10,775 nucleotides of DNA from Cephalothrix spiralis. Lineage: Eukaryota > Nemertea > Palaeonemertea > Archinemertea > Cephalotrichidae. The notes beneath the pieces were generated by a model. The model searched no databases and was not told where the DNA came from. It saw nothing but the letters and a program-made list of their open reading frames with translations. Of this stretch, positions 1 to 6,845 are shown piece after piece (the first letter of the stretch is position 1; each line of letters begins with the position of its first letter). The translations under genes and the position numbers were made by a program. The DNA lies in the NCBI GenBank assembly GCA_032353305.1, contig JAUCNG010393367.1:1-10775 (forward strand). The letters run 5' to 3'.

Positions 1-130
1 CATAGTAAATATGTCGCAAATTTTTAATGGATTTACGATGTATTTTGCAACATATTTACGCAAGGTGTAAATATCATCTTCTGTGTGCGATACATTTACG
101 ACATGGTGTAAATCTGATTTTTTTCCCAGT
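1..130. repeat. Short degenerate tandem motif with small hairpins
   Basis: The word ATTTACG occurs at about 31, 54 and 94. The last two are each followed by a 6-8 base spacer and GTAAAT, so ATTTAC...GTAAAT forms two small hairpins about 40 bases apart. This looks like the end of a degenerate tandem repeat that enters from the left of the window. No coding potential is visible; the 84-codon open frame starting at 27 reads through this repeat and has no recognisable motif. The family is unknown to me. Confidence 0.4.
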
Positions 131-364
131 GTTGATTCGCGATTTATTTCAATGTCCCATCAACCGGCTTAGTAGCACTATTTTGACATATCAGGATTTA
201 TCAGCTAAAACAAAGGATTTTAACCAGTATATTTTAAGTAGTAAACAAGAGGTTAGTTTATGTACTGTTTATATACAATGATACTGACCGGAGGTAAAGT
301 CCGGGAAAATGTGTAATTTACCACACTTTTTCAATACTCTATAAGTAAAGGCCCATAAAATAAA
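131..364. other. Anonymous AT-rich DNA left of the first arm
   Basis: I see no gene, RNA or clear repeat here. A small hairpin, CCGGAGGTAAAGTCCGG, lies near 288-304. The right-arm homology seems to fade somewhere around 365, so this stretch is outside the large inverted repeat as far as I can align it by eye. Confidence 0.4.
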
Positions 365-576
365 TAATTAATTGATTTGTTGCAAAAAACAAATAAGTAA
401 ACGAGATTGTAATGAATACAACTATTAAGGTAGAGGGCAAGGTACAGAAAATGACTGCTTTTATACATGCAAGTTGTAGCACGGTAAAATTGATGTAACT
501 CGCATGCCAGAAACTAGGTTCGATGATGATTCATGATTTAAATATCCCTGATCATTGAATCGTATTGTAGCTAGCA

Positions 577-1056
577 GGTCTCATTATTCTTGAAAAAATT
601 ACAAGCACGTGGCGAGTGTTTTAACGGAAGCAATAATTAAGGGCCGCTCAGATCATTAAACTAGCTTCCTCAATTGAAAATTAAGTCATTAACTATTTAT
701 CTCAAGTGACCAAGTGCGCAATAATAAATTACGAATAATTCTTTGTCTTTAATTGCAAGTATGGTATGAAATTAAGGATAAAAAAATATCCCTCATATTT
801 ATAATTAATCTCAGGAGGTCTCAACATTCTTAAAAGAATTGTAAGCACGTGGCGATGGTAAAAACAAACACATTAAACTCTCCTCCTGAAGTGGAAATTA
901 AGTCATTATATATATATCTGCAAGTGGCAGAGTGTATAAATAAATTAAAAAATCAAATGATTCTTTGTCTTTATTTACAAGACTTAGTATGGTATGAAAT
1001 TATGGGTTCAATATGCCAGGGAAAGTTTCACAGGAAATCATTTAATGTTATTTTCC
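577..1056 (+). repeat. Two-copy tandem unit of about 240 bp inside the left arm
   Basis: The words GGTCTCA (577 and 817), GCACGTGG (605 and 845), AAATTAAGTCATTA and TTCTTTGTCTTTA recur with a 240-base offset. The first unit spans about 577-816 and the second about 817-1056. The same duplication is present in the right arm with a 230-base offset, so it predates the spread of this family. Each unit carries one CACGTG E-box word. Confidence 0.75.
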
Positions 1057-1250
1057 TGTTTATATCCAACACAAGTCAGTGGTCCACTATATAATTATGA
1101 TTATGTTCTAAGCGCAATAAATTGTTCAATGTTCATAGCATCCTTTTAAGTTCTTTTAGTGTTAAGCATACAGGTCCGCATGTAATTATTCAATTCTTTC
1201 GGGAACTGCGATATTTAGATTGGTTTGAATCGGTCTTTGCTTTTAATCTT

Positions 1251-1316
1251 GCTATCAAAATAAAAACAAGTGGAATTTTCTGGCTATCAAAATAAAACAA
1301 ATTGCAATTTTCAACG
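1251..1316 (+). repeat. 28-32 bp tandem repeat, two copies, at inner end of left arm
   Basis: Two units begin with GCTATCAAAATA and end with an AATTTTC word. The right arm carries three units of the same repeat in reverse complement. Such a short minisatellite close to one end is seen in several non-autonomous mobile element families, including Helentron-like ones. That comparison is by architecture only, not by sequence. Confidence 0.7.
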
Positions 1317-1323
1317 TATGCAT

Positions 1324-1467
1324 TCGTCATACAATTAAGGTCATTTTCATTTAATAAAACGTTGCATTTCTAGTAACTCTACAATGCATATGCACATATT
1401 TTTTGCGAAACAAATGTGTATTGACTCGGCAATGCTCAAGATGTGACATCATGCAGTGTTCACAGAA
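1324..1467. other. Anonymous sequence inside the arms
   Basis: The inverted-arm homology stops here. I recognise no gene, RNA or repeat in this short stretch. Confidence 0.4.
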
Positions 1468-1705
1468 AATTTTTAATTTTTTTTTAAATTTATAGTTTTT
1501 TTTATTTTCAAAAATACAAACTACAAAATAGCAATAATAATGGAATATAAGTTAAGAAACTAAAATACACAATTCCAAAAAAAACAAAAAAAAACAAAAA
1601 AAACATGAAAGCAATATAAAGAGAAAAAAGGGAGCAAACAAATAATCATAATAAAAAATAAAAATAGATAAATAAAAATTGACTTAATAAAATAATAATA
1701 ATAAA
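1468..1705. repeat. Poly-A/T low-complexity tract
   Basis: A T-rich stretch at about 1468-1505 is followed by about 200 bases made mostly of A with scattered C, T and G. These include A-runs separated by single C residues (about 1576-1603) and AATAATAAT words near 1690-1702. It is simple-sequence DNA. It could contain the degenerate A-tail of a retroposon on the plus strand, but I see no SINE or LINE body directly before it. Confidence 0.7.
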
Positions 1706-2132
1706 TCATACAGCAAAGTTTGCGGTATAAAATCTCGTAATTATAATATTACCAGATTTTACAACGCAAACTTAAATGAAAACTATTTGTGAACATAATT
1801 AGTAAAAATGATCGGTTACCAACCAATACATTTCTTTTTACTGTGAACCCGGTCAGCATTTCTGGGGAATTCATCAGACTCTGATTAGCATCCATAATTA
1901 AAGCCATATGTGCAAGAACAATAGGCCCATGCACGAAGACTTGGAAACATGAGACATCTTGATAGGTTGATTTGTCTTTGATGTGTCTCTTAGGACTCTA
2001 TGATACATCGAAGATGAATGGTTACTGGCGATGTTAACTTTCATCCTTTTATCATTACGTCTTTAATTATTGCTACAGAGCAGGTTTAAAAAAGGTATCT
2101 GCAAAACATTATGCACTGTTACGTTTATCTTA
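1706..2132. other. Anonymous AT-rich DNA without a supported gene
   Basis: A 61-codon minus-strand frame spans 1749-1934 but has no recognisable motif and no promoter or splice context that I can defend. A weak resemblance exists between ATGGTTACTGGCGATG (about 2019-2034) and the sequence near 2800-2820, too short to call a repeat. Nothing else stands out. Confidence 0.4.
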
Positions 2133-2720
2133 AGATTAAAAATATATTGATAGTAATTTATGCATGGTGATACGGGTGCATGCATGATAGCGCGGGTACT
2201 GATTTTTGATTACACTTGACCTGAAGCCGCAGCCTGAAGCGATAATAACCTCAAAGAAGCCATATCTATACTTTCGATCACTCATGCATAGAAATAAAAT
2301 TATAGTATAGATCGCATCTTACTAAATAAGGTTTTGATAAGATCTGATAAGATCGAGCTATGAACTTGCATCACTAGATTAAAAATATACTGATACTAAA
2401 TTTTGCATGGTGATACGGGTGCCTGCAGGATAGCGCGGCACTGATTTTTTGATTACATATATTTGACCAATGTTTCATGATACATTGATTTGACCTGAAG
2501 CGATATAATTAACCTAAAAGAAGCCTCGTACTTTCAATTATATTCCATACCTACTTTCGATCAGTTATACTATATATTTACATCATCCCGAAACCGGGGT
2601 TCTTCCTTTCACTCTGAATGATCGAAAGAGATATACGATGAGGCCCTAGAAATGGGATGTGTATACATGAACTTAGTATATTGTTTTAATAGATCTGATA
2701 AGAGCTATGAACTTCCATCT
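2133..2720 (+). repeat. Direct duplication, period 243 bp (second unit longer)
   Basis: The first unit starts at 2133 and the second at 2376. They share AGATTAAAAATATA, GCATGGTGATACGGGTGC, GATAGCGCGG, TGATTTTT with GATTACA, GACCTGAAG, AAGCGATA, AAGAAGCC and CTTTCGATCA in the same order. The words AGATCTGATAAG and GAGCTATGAACTT, found before the second unit at 2341-2368, recur at about 2692-2714. The second unit is longer by roughly 100 bases, mainly through inserted sequence around 2470-2500 and 2580-2660. Several strictly conserved words contain CpG. No open reading frame runs through both copies. The function is unknown; it is probably part of an unrecognised repeat. Confidence 0.75.
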
Positions 2721-2740
2721 CAGGAGAGCTGGGTTTGTCT

Positions 2741-2766
2741 ATGGCTTCTTTGAGGTTATATCGCTT
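2741..2766 (-). repeat. Short inverted copy of the 2133 unit
   Basis: ATGGCTTCTTTGAGGTTAT followed by a CGCTT word is the reverse complement of 2237-2263 in the first unit, with one 1-2 base gap. It matches unit 1 better than unit 2, which has diverged there. Homology does not extend on either side by eye. Confidence 0.65.
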
Positions 2767-3344
2767 CTGATTTGAAGTATAGTTTCTATGAGGAAAAACG
2801 TTAGTAACTGGCAACGGTCGTGATCTTAAAAGCTAATTTGTCTTTGCGTGGCTAATTAACTTTTATTTACAATTTATACCTTTGGTTTTAAAAATTAAAA
2901 AATTTAACATCGCATGCGTATTTGGTTTCAGTCTCATTAGCCATGCAAATCATGCTTTTAGCATGTTTAGTAAACACTTGAGAGGCTTGCGCAACACATG
3001 CAGCTAATAAAAGTTGCGTGATTGTTTACTTCAGTCTTCTCAAAGACAAACATTATTTTATATTTTTTTCAAAGTAAAATTGTTCTGTTGCATTCTAATT
3101 TAAATATTTAAAAAAAATGGCAACTTTACGCTATCATGCGATAAGCAGCGGTGGTAACACTGTTGAACTTATTGTCGGCTTCACGCAATTTTCTGGGCCT
3201 CATAGCAACATATCAAATCTTATTTTATGTATTTTTTTATAAGATATCCTCATAGCATGCATGGTTTTTGTTGACCAGACAAATCCTTTATGCCACGACA
3301 TGTTTTTTGAAAATATCAAAATCGCCAGTTGCTCATTAGTCGAG
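2767..3344. other. Gene-free stretch with a few regulatory-like words
   Basis: An octamer word ATGCAAAT lies at 2943-2950. Forkhead-like GTAAACA (2970-2976) and its reverse complement TGTTTAC (3023-3029) form the outer part of an imperfect inverted repeat whose inner parts are GCGCAAC and GTTGCGT. GCATGC words occur near 2913 and 3256. These words are short and expected by chance in AT-rich DNA, so no enhancer is claimed. No ORF, RNA or known repeat is recognised. Confidence 0.35.
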
Positions 3345-3348
3345 AAAT

Positions 3349-3436
3349 ACGCATGCGCGGTCGAGTTTTATGATTGCGCATGCGCAAATCAAAAAAATAA
3401 CAGCCGATTCTGGTAAATTAAGGGCATGCGCGCATG
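3349..3436. promoter_or_regulatory. Cluster of GCATGCGC words (NRF-1-like sites)
   Basis: Three copies lie within 90 bases: ACGCATGCGCGG at about 3349-3360, the perfect palindrome TGCGCATGCGCA at about 3375-3386, and GGCATGCGCGCATG at about 3423-3436. The palindrome is the consensus binding word of the animal transcription factor NRF-1, which usually sits in CpG-rich promoters. Here the second copy, with its right flank, also matches 4749-4790, so the words may simply be part of a mobile repeat. No promoter or first exon is evident next to them. Confidence 0.4.
3375..3415 (+). repeat. Fragment shared with the 4747-5012 foldback
   Basis: Starting at ATGCGCAAATC, this segment aligns with 4751-4790: both continue with an A-rich spacer, AATAA, AGC, GATT and a TGGTA- or TGATA-type word. 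Similarity is clear over about 40 bases and then lost. It suggests that both loci carry pieces of one repeat family beginning at a GCGCATGCGC-like terminus. Confidence 0.5.
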
Positions 3437-3689
3437 TTTCTATCTGTCCGTTATACATTTATGACGTAAAATCCACCGTTACCCATCCTCGTTCCCATGG
3501 TATTATATCATATTTCATAATAGCCAAGCAGCTGCAGGGTGACGCTCTGACAGGTGAGAATGACCGTTACCCATTCCGATATCCTACGGTATCTGAATAT
3601 TATTATATTCACCTACACTGCCAATTTGGACTGAATTGTCATTCTAAAATCAATGCTTGAGATATTTTTGGTGAAAATAATTGTGGATC

Positions 3690-3775
3690 TGGCTAGGATG
3701 GAACGTGCGATCTCTGATAACAGATCAATAATTAGCTAGCGCGTTAGCCAACTCCGCCACGCTGGCTATACGAAT
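3690..3775 (-). other. tRNA-like fragment or SINE head (pol III A box)
   Basis: On the minus strand TGGCGGAGTTGG (3748-3759) fits the pol III A-box consensus, and GGCTAACGCGC continues it as a plausible D arm. About 43 bases further on, CGTTCCATCC (3696-3705) resembles a B box but has lost part of the TTCGA core. The acceptor-stem strands do not pair convincingly, so this is not a working tRNA gene by eye. A decayed tRNA copy or the head of a tRNA-derived SINE is more likely. Confidence 0.55.
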
Positions 3776-4000
3776 TCAGAAGTTATCGATATAAAGAACC
3801 ATTGACTGAAAATTCGACTCAAGAGGAAAATCAATAGTTCGGTATTGCGACGTATGTTCGTTGACCAATCGCATCGCCTCTAAAATCTGTGCTGAAAGTC
3901 AAACGAGCTTCCTTAGCGTTTCGGAGTGTGGGGAATGCAAATGCAATAAAGACCAATAAAGTATTCATCACCGAAGTGGATCGGAATGACCGTTACCCTG

Positions 4001-4081
4001 CGTTATCGAGTTATTAACGAATCTATGATAGGCCTAATGACGTCAAACCTATATATTTAATTCGTTAATAACTCTGTAACG
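4001..4081. repeat. Imperfect palindrome with TGACGTCA in its loop
   Basis: The left arm 4001-4032 and right arm 4049-4081 are inverted copies. GAGTTATTAACGAAT pairs with ATTCGTTAATAACTC without mismatch, flanked by CGTTA/TAACG and ATAGG/CCTAT. The loop holds a full cAMP-response-element word, TGACGTCA, at 4038-4045. The right arm is continuous with the right arm of the larger 3446-4116 foldback. Confidence 0.75.
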
Positions 4082-4198
4082 GCCTATTTTACGTCATATA
4101 AATGTATATTACGGACGTGGCCATATATTTTCACAAGGGCAATTTCCAGTTACGTCACTCTGCTCCGAATATGCCGGACGCGGCTTTAAAATGTTTTA

Positions 4199-4510
4199 AT
4201 GATACTTTTAGTTGACTTTTGATAATTTTAAAAACATTTTCTAAATAATTATTTCTATATTTTCTAAGGCAGTATGCAGACGGAACGATTTCCTAGACCC
4301 TATGATTTTCACTTTCCTAACCAAACTGTGACCAACAAACCCGCTAAATGCCCCTTTTTAAATTTGCCGCGGTATCGCGATCGATGTAACAGCGATCAGC
4401 ATGATTGCGCCCAGTAGTTTTGTATGAAATCGCCCGTATTGAAAATAGCGATACTCTCAGTCTTCCATATACTCAAATCTTTGACGAACCAAAGATAATA
4501 TTTTTTGTAA
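4199..4510 (+). repeat. Direct repeat copy A (uninterrupted)
   Basis: It aligns with copy B at 5975-6195 plus 6764-6845. Shared landmarks in order are GATA-TTTT-AGTTGACTT, TTCTATATTTTC, AACGATTTCC, ACCCTAT, AACCAAACTG or ACCAAACTG, AACAAAC, TTTTAAATTT, GCCGCGG, CGATCGAT, GAGTCT or CAGTCT, ATACTCAAAT and TTGACGAACCAAA. Copy A has about 35 bases near 4395-4430 with no clear match in B, and lacks the 568 bp miniature element. No coding potential is recognised. It represents an unidentified dispersed repeat of about 300 bp. Confidence 0.75.
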
Positions 4511-4729
4511 TTGTAAAGCATTTTTTATTAATTGGTATAAGCGACCCAGCCGACGAAATTTTAAAAATTATATTTATTTATTTCCCCCAATAGTTTCCAG
4601 CTTCCCGCTATATCCTCCATATCACCCTCCTATAATTGAGATACTAAATGTTTGAAAACTTGAGAATCTCCGTTTCTGTTTTCAAATAATCTACTGGGCC
4701 CTTTTTTTAAATTTATGTATACATGCGGA
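4511..4729. other. Anonymous AT-rich spacer
   Basis: This lies after repeat copy A. A 62-codon open frame (4405-4593) runs out of the repeat into this spacer and has no recognised motif. Nothing else is supported. Confidence 0.4.
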
Positions 4730-4746
4730 CTTCCGTTTTCGCACTA

Positions 4747-5012
4747 CACATGCGCAAATCGATTAAATAATAGCTGATTTTGATAGATATTTATTGTTGT
4801 TGGTAATACATTTACATGTGTATATAGCCTAAAACCAACAGTTGTCGAGATATTCGAGTCTAAATTTTGAATTTATGATTTTCGACTTTCGATATCTCAG
4901 TAATGGCTGGCTTTAGACTATATAATTCTATAACCAACATATATAATAGGACCATAATCTTCCCGAAAGAAACCTTGTTTTTTTTTAAACTGAAGTGCGC
5001 ATGCGCAGATCA
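4747..5012. repeat. Foldback element-like unit with GCATGCGC words near both ends
   Basis: A long palindrome (4799-4938) sits between ACATGCGCAAATC (about 4748-4760) and GTGCGCATGCGCAGATC (about 4996-5012). The two flanking words are direct copies of one motif, and because the motif is itself nearly palindromic it also works as an inverted terminus. The fragment at 3375-3415 matches the left end. I infer a small non-autonomous foldback family; no target duplication is defined. Confidence 0.45.
4799..4938. repeat. Imperfect palindrome of about 140 bp
   Basis: GTTGGT at 4799 pairs with ACCAAC ending at 4938. Inside, TATATAG-CTAAA pairs with TTTAG-CTATATA, and GAGATAT-CGA pairs with TCGATATCTC. 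The arms are roughly 65 bases each with several mismatches and small bulges, and the centre is near 4868. As RNA it would form a long hairpin on either strand. There is no evidence that it is transcribed. Confidence 0.75.
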
Positions 5013-5497
5013 CAACTTCAATATGCAAAAAAATATACATTTGGAAAATATATTAAAATATTCTCAAATAAAAATTATTATAAACGTATTCTTGATACTA
5101 ATAACAACTCAAATTTTGCCGCCAGCGAGATTTTTGTAATTGTTGGTCCAAAATGGACAATATTGTATTTGATGAGGCCAGGCTACAGGATCAAAGGAAG
5201 GTTTAACTCGGTATTACCGACAACAAATGACCATCTCACTGGGCCATTTTAATTAAACAATTAATGTACTCATTAAAATTGTTAGATCTGGTTGCTATGC
5301 TATCTTAAAGCTTAAAGATTAAGCCATATTATATTTTGAATATATATAGTAGTGACCCGACTGCTTGCAAGCCTTGGATACATAAAAATTATTCAAAAGG
5401 GACGCTAAAAGTTGTTAATCAAGAATAACCTGCATGGACCTCATAGGCTCGGAGCCTGATATCTGCCCGCCGAAATTATTCTCTCTCGAAAAATTTT
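5013..5497. other. Gene-free AT-rich stretch
   Basis: Two overlapping frames of 78 and 85 codons (4903-5139 and 4995-5252) cross this region but show no known motif and begin inside the foldback. A perfect small hairpin AGGCTC-G-GAGCCT lies at 5445-5457. No RNA gene or promoter is recognised. Confidence 0.4.
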
Positions 5498-5666
5498 GGG
5501 GCTTCAGGGGCCAAATTAACATTTTTTTTCTAATAATCTAAATTTGCCCTTGGCCAAACTCAATCGAAAAATGTATCTTATTGTAGTTGTATTGGACCAT
5601 GCAGATCAGAAAATATCGAGTTGTTCGATCCTTATTGGAAACCTTTAATTTGGCCCCTGAAGCCCC
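5498..5666. repeat. Perfect 21 bp inverted repeat, spacer about 127 bp
   Basis: The 21 bases at 5498-5518 (GGGGCTTCAGGGGCCAAAT plus two) are the exact reverse complement of 5646-5666. The right member is part of the 39-40 bp minisatellite that follows, so the left member is best read as an inverted copy of one minisatellite unit. Flanking TTCGA-type words are also shared in inverted order. Confidence 0.8.
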
Positions 5667-5800
5667 ATAATGGGCCCGACCCTTTCGAAAATATAAACTT
5701 GAACCTGGAATTTCCACAAGCTTTCCAAAAATATAAGGGTTGATGGGGTTTAGGCTCCCACTTTCGAGATTTAAAACTGGGGTCTGAAGGTTTAACCCCA
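5643..5800 (-). repeat. Degenerate minisatellite, period 39-40 bp, four units
   Basis: Units start with CTTT at 5643, 5682, 5721 and 5761. Each has an A/T-rich first half (for example CGAAAATATAAA, CCAAAAATATAA, CGAGATTTAAA) and a G/C-rich second half with CCC or GGG runs. The period is 39, 39 and 40 bases. Since 39 is a multiple of three, a frame without stops can be carried through several units, which accounts for the 90- and 65-codon minus-strand frames at 5538-5829. These frames are therefore not good evidence for a protein. Confidence 0.65.
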
Positions 5801-5848
5801 AAAGTTCCATAAAACTTGTGTATACTCATACATTATACCCATTTCTCT

Positions 5849-5970
5849 TGCATGCGCTGAAAACTCCAATTGGTTTTATTTGATAGGCATGTATCAAGGC
5901 AAGCTAGACCATTAAGCAAAGACCAATTCAAACCAATTCTATATACATAGAAGAATTACATGCAGACCTA
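5849..5970 (-). repeat. Truncated third copy of the arm family
   Basis: This segment matches the inner end of the right arm in the same orientation: TGCATG, then GAAAA-TCCAATTG, TTTGATAG, ATCAAGG, TAGACCATTAA, GCAAAGACCAATTCAAACCAAT, GAATTACATGC and GACCTAT or GAGCTAT. It starts at the same TGCATG terminus as the right arm (7023) and stops after about 120 bases. It carries only one unit of the 28 bp repeat and none of the 230-240 bp units. Confidence 0.75.
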
Positions 5971-6188
5971 TCTTGATATTTTGAGTTGACTTATGACATT
6001 TTGTCATTTTTTTCGAAATAAATTATTTCCATATTTATTATTCTATATTTTCCAAGCCCGTTTAATATACAGACAAAACGATTTCCGATACCCTATATTT
6101 TTTACCAAACTGCGAACAACAAACATGTTAAATATTACTTTTAAATTTTGCCGCGGGCCCGCAATCAATCGATCGATCTATAGGTAGC

Positions 6189-6195
6189 GTATAAT
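6189..6195. repeat. Target-site duplication, left copy (GTATAAT)
   Basis: GTATAAT directly precedes the CAG end of the miniature element and is repeated exactly at 6764-6770 directly after its CTG end. The corresponding place in repeat copy A reads CGTATTG, close to the presumed pre-insertion sequence. Confidence 0.65.
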
Positions 6196-6252
6196 CAGCG
6201 GGGGGGGGGTCTTGAGAGTGCAGACGCCAACACGGGTGGGTGGGGTGTTTTT

Positions 6253-6281
6253 GGTCTCATTTTCAAAACCACTTATGAGAC
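6253..6281. repeat. Subterminal hairpin motif of the MITE, left
   Basis: GGTCTCAT (6253-6260) and ATGAGAC (6275-6281) are complementary around a 14 base loop containing TTTTCAAAAC. A related block, GGTCTCATT...CAAAAC...CACTT...GAGACGT, recurs near the other end at 6683-6726. Subterminal repeated motifs of this type are often transposase binding sites in hAT elements; that role is inferred here. Confidence 0.5.
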
Positions 6282-6574
6282 GTAGGTATCCAGAGGCTAA
6301 TATCTTTGCCTCAATAAGAGGCTTATATCTTGAAGGTGAGGTTCTTGTCTCGATTATGGGTGGTGTCTAGAAAATGTTGCAGGCAAAAAAATGTCCAAAA
6401 AATGGTTTATATTTTCAACAATTAATACACGTCCCCCAATTTTTTGTACACGGTGGACAATTTTTACAAAATTTTCTGCGGTGCATTTTTTTGGCAAAAT
6501 TTTGCAATAAGTGTGTTTCTCTCTTACCGCGCTCAATTTTTTCCTAAAAAGGGTGGGTGTTTTTCTACCGGGGT

Positions 6575-6673
6575 CCGAAAAGTGAACAAAAATGTCAAGT
6601 TAGTGATGGTTTGGGGTGAGTGTTTTGAAGTTGTGTCTGCGAAGTGACGCAAATGTCAAGTTAGTGAAGAGGT
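6575..6673 (+). repeat. Internal direct repeat of the MITE, offset about 62 bp
   Basis: GAAAAGTGAAC-AAAAATGTCAAGTTAGTGA (about 6577-6606) recurs as GCGAAGTGACGC-AAATGTCAAGTTAGTGA (about 6639-6667). ATGTCAAGTTAGTGA is identical in both. Confidence 0.7.
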
Positions 6674-6763
6674 GCTATGGTGGGTCTCATTGTAATATTT
6701 CAAAACATTTCACTTCGGAGACGTTGGTTTCGGCACTTTCAAGACAACCCCCCCCCCCCCCTG

Positions 6764-6770
6764 GTATAAT
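6764..6770. repeat. Target-site duplication, right copy (GTATAAT)
   Basis: This is an exact copy of 6189-6195 directly after the CTG end of the miniature element. Confidence 0.65.
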
Positions 6771-6845
6771 ATTATAGAGATTCTTTGAGTCTTTTATACT
6801 CAAATTTCTTGACGAACCAAAATATCATTTTTTTGCTATATACCG

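Larger units (their letters stand above)
365..1323 (+). repeat. Left arm of large inverted repeat (dispersed repeat family, copy 1)
   Basis: This block is homologous, in reverse complement, to about 7023-8035. Matching landmarks in order are: AATTAATTGATTT followed by GCAAAAAA (about 370-390); AAATTGATGTAACTC with CAGAAACT and GGTTCGATG (486-522); a GGTCTCA...GCACGTGG unit that occurs twice; AAATTAAGTCATTA; TTCTTTGTCTTTA; TTTCCTGTTTATATCCAAC; GGTCCACTAT; and CAATAAATTGTTC. The arm ends in two copies of a GCTATCAAAATA...GGAATTTTC repeat. The arms match well but not perfectly, with many substitutions and small indels, so they are old. No transposase is visible. It could be a non-autonomous DNA transposon or Helentron-like element with internal tandem repeats, but I cannot assign a family. 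The 81-codon frame at 849-1094 lies wholly inside the arm and has no recognised domain. Confidence 0.8.
3446..4116. repeat. Foldback region: inverted arms of about 40 bp around 590 bp
   Basis: The left arm (3446-3484) and right arm (4076-4116) are inverted copies. They share GTCCGT, ATACATTTAT, TGACGTAAAAT and CCGTTAC, with small indels. The phrase GAATGACCGTTACCC also recurs at about 3559 and 3985. This could be a diverged miniature inverted-repeat element or a local inverted duplication. I see no target-site duplication next to the arms, so I do not place its ends more precisely. The 96-codon frame at 3370-3660 overlaps the left arm and lacks any recognised motif. Confidence 0.55.
6196..6763. 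mobile_element. hAT-like miniature element (MITE), 568 bp, with G/C homopolymer ends
   Basis: The element starts CAGC plus ten G (6196-6209) and ends with fourteen C plus TG (6748-6763), giving CAG...CTG termini. Just inside lie inverted TCTTGAGAGTGC (6210-6221) and, on the minus strand, TCTTGAAAGTGC (6733-6744), which match at 11 of 12 bases. An exact 7 bp direct repeat GTATAAT flanks it. CAGGG-type ends are common in hAT transposons, which normally make 8 bp duplications, so the superfamily call is tentative. It encodes no transposase; the 60- and 67-codon frames inside (6354-6536, 6444-6647) have no known domain. Mobilisation would need an enzyme supplied elsewhere. The homopolymer lengths may be affected by slippage or sequencing error. 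Confidence 0.7.
5975..6845 (+). repeat. Direct repeat copy B, split by a miniature element
   Basis: The left part (5975-6195) and right part (6764-6845) align in order with copy A (4199-4510). Between them lies the 568 bp element at 6196-6763. Copy B begins just after the truncated arm-family copy, which is not present before copy A. The 64-codon frame at 5993-6187 lies inside the left part and has no recognised domain. Confidence 0.75.

Noticed and set aside
849-1094. 81-codon plus-strand frame as a protein gene
   Set aside because: It lies inside the left arm, overlaps the 240 bp tandem unit, and has no recognised motif. Part of its reading matches the right-arm frame only because the DNA is homologous.
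3370-3660. 96-codon plus-strand frame as a protein gene
   Set aside because: It begins in a GCATGCGC word, crosses the left foldback arm, and has no recognised domain or supporting splice or promoter signals.
5538-5829. 90- and 65-codon minus-strand frames as protein genes
   Set aside because: The openness follows from a minisatellite with a 39 base period, a multiple of three. Overlapping frames in different phases are both open, as expected for such a repeat.
6354-6647. Frames inside the miniature element as a transposase remnant
   Set aside because: They are 60-67 codons, on opposite strands, without hAT dimerisation or catalytic motifs. The element looks non-coding throughout.
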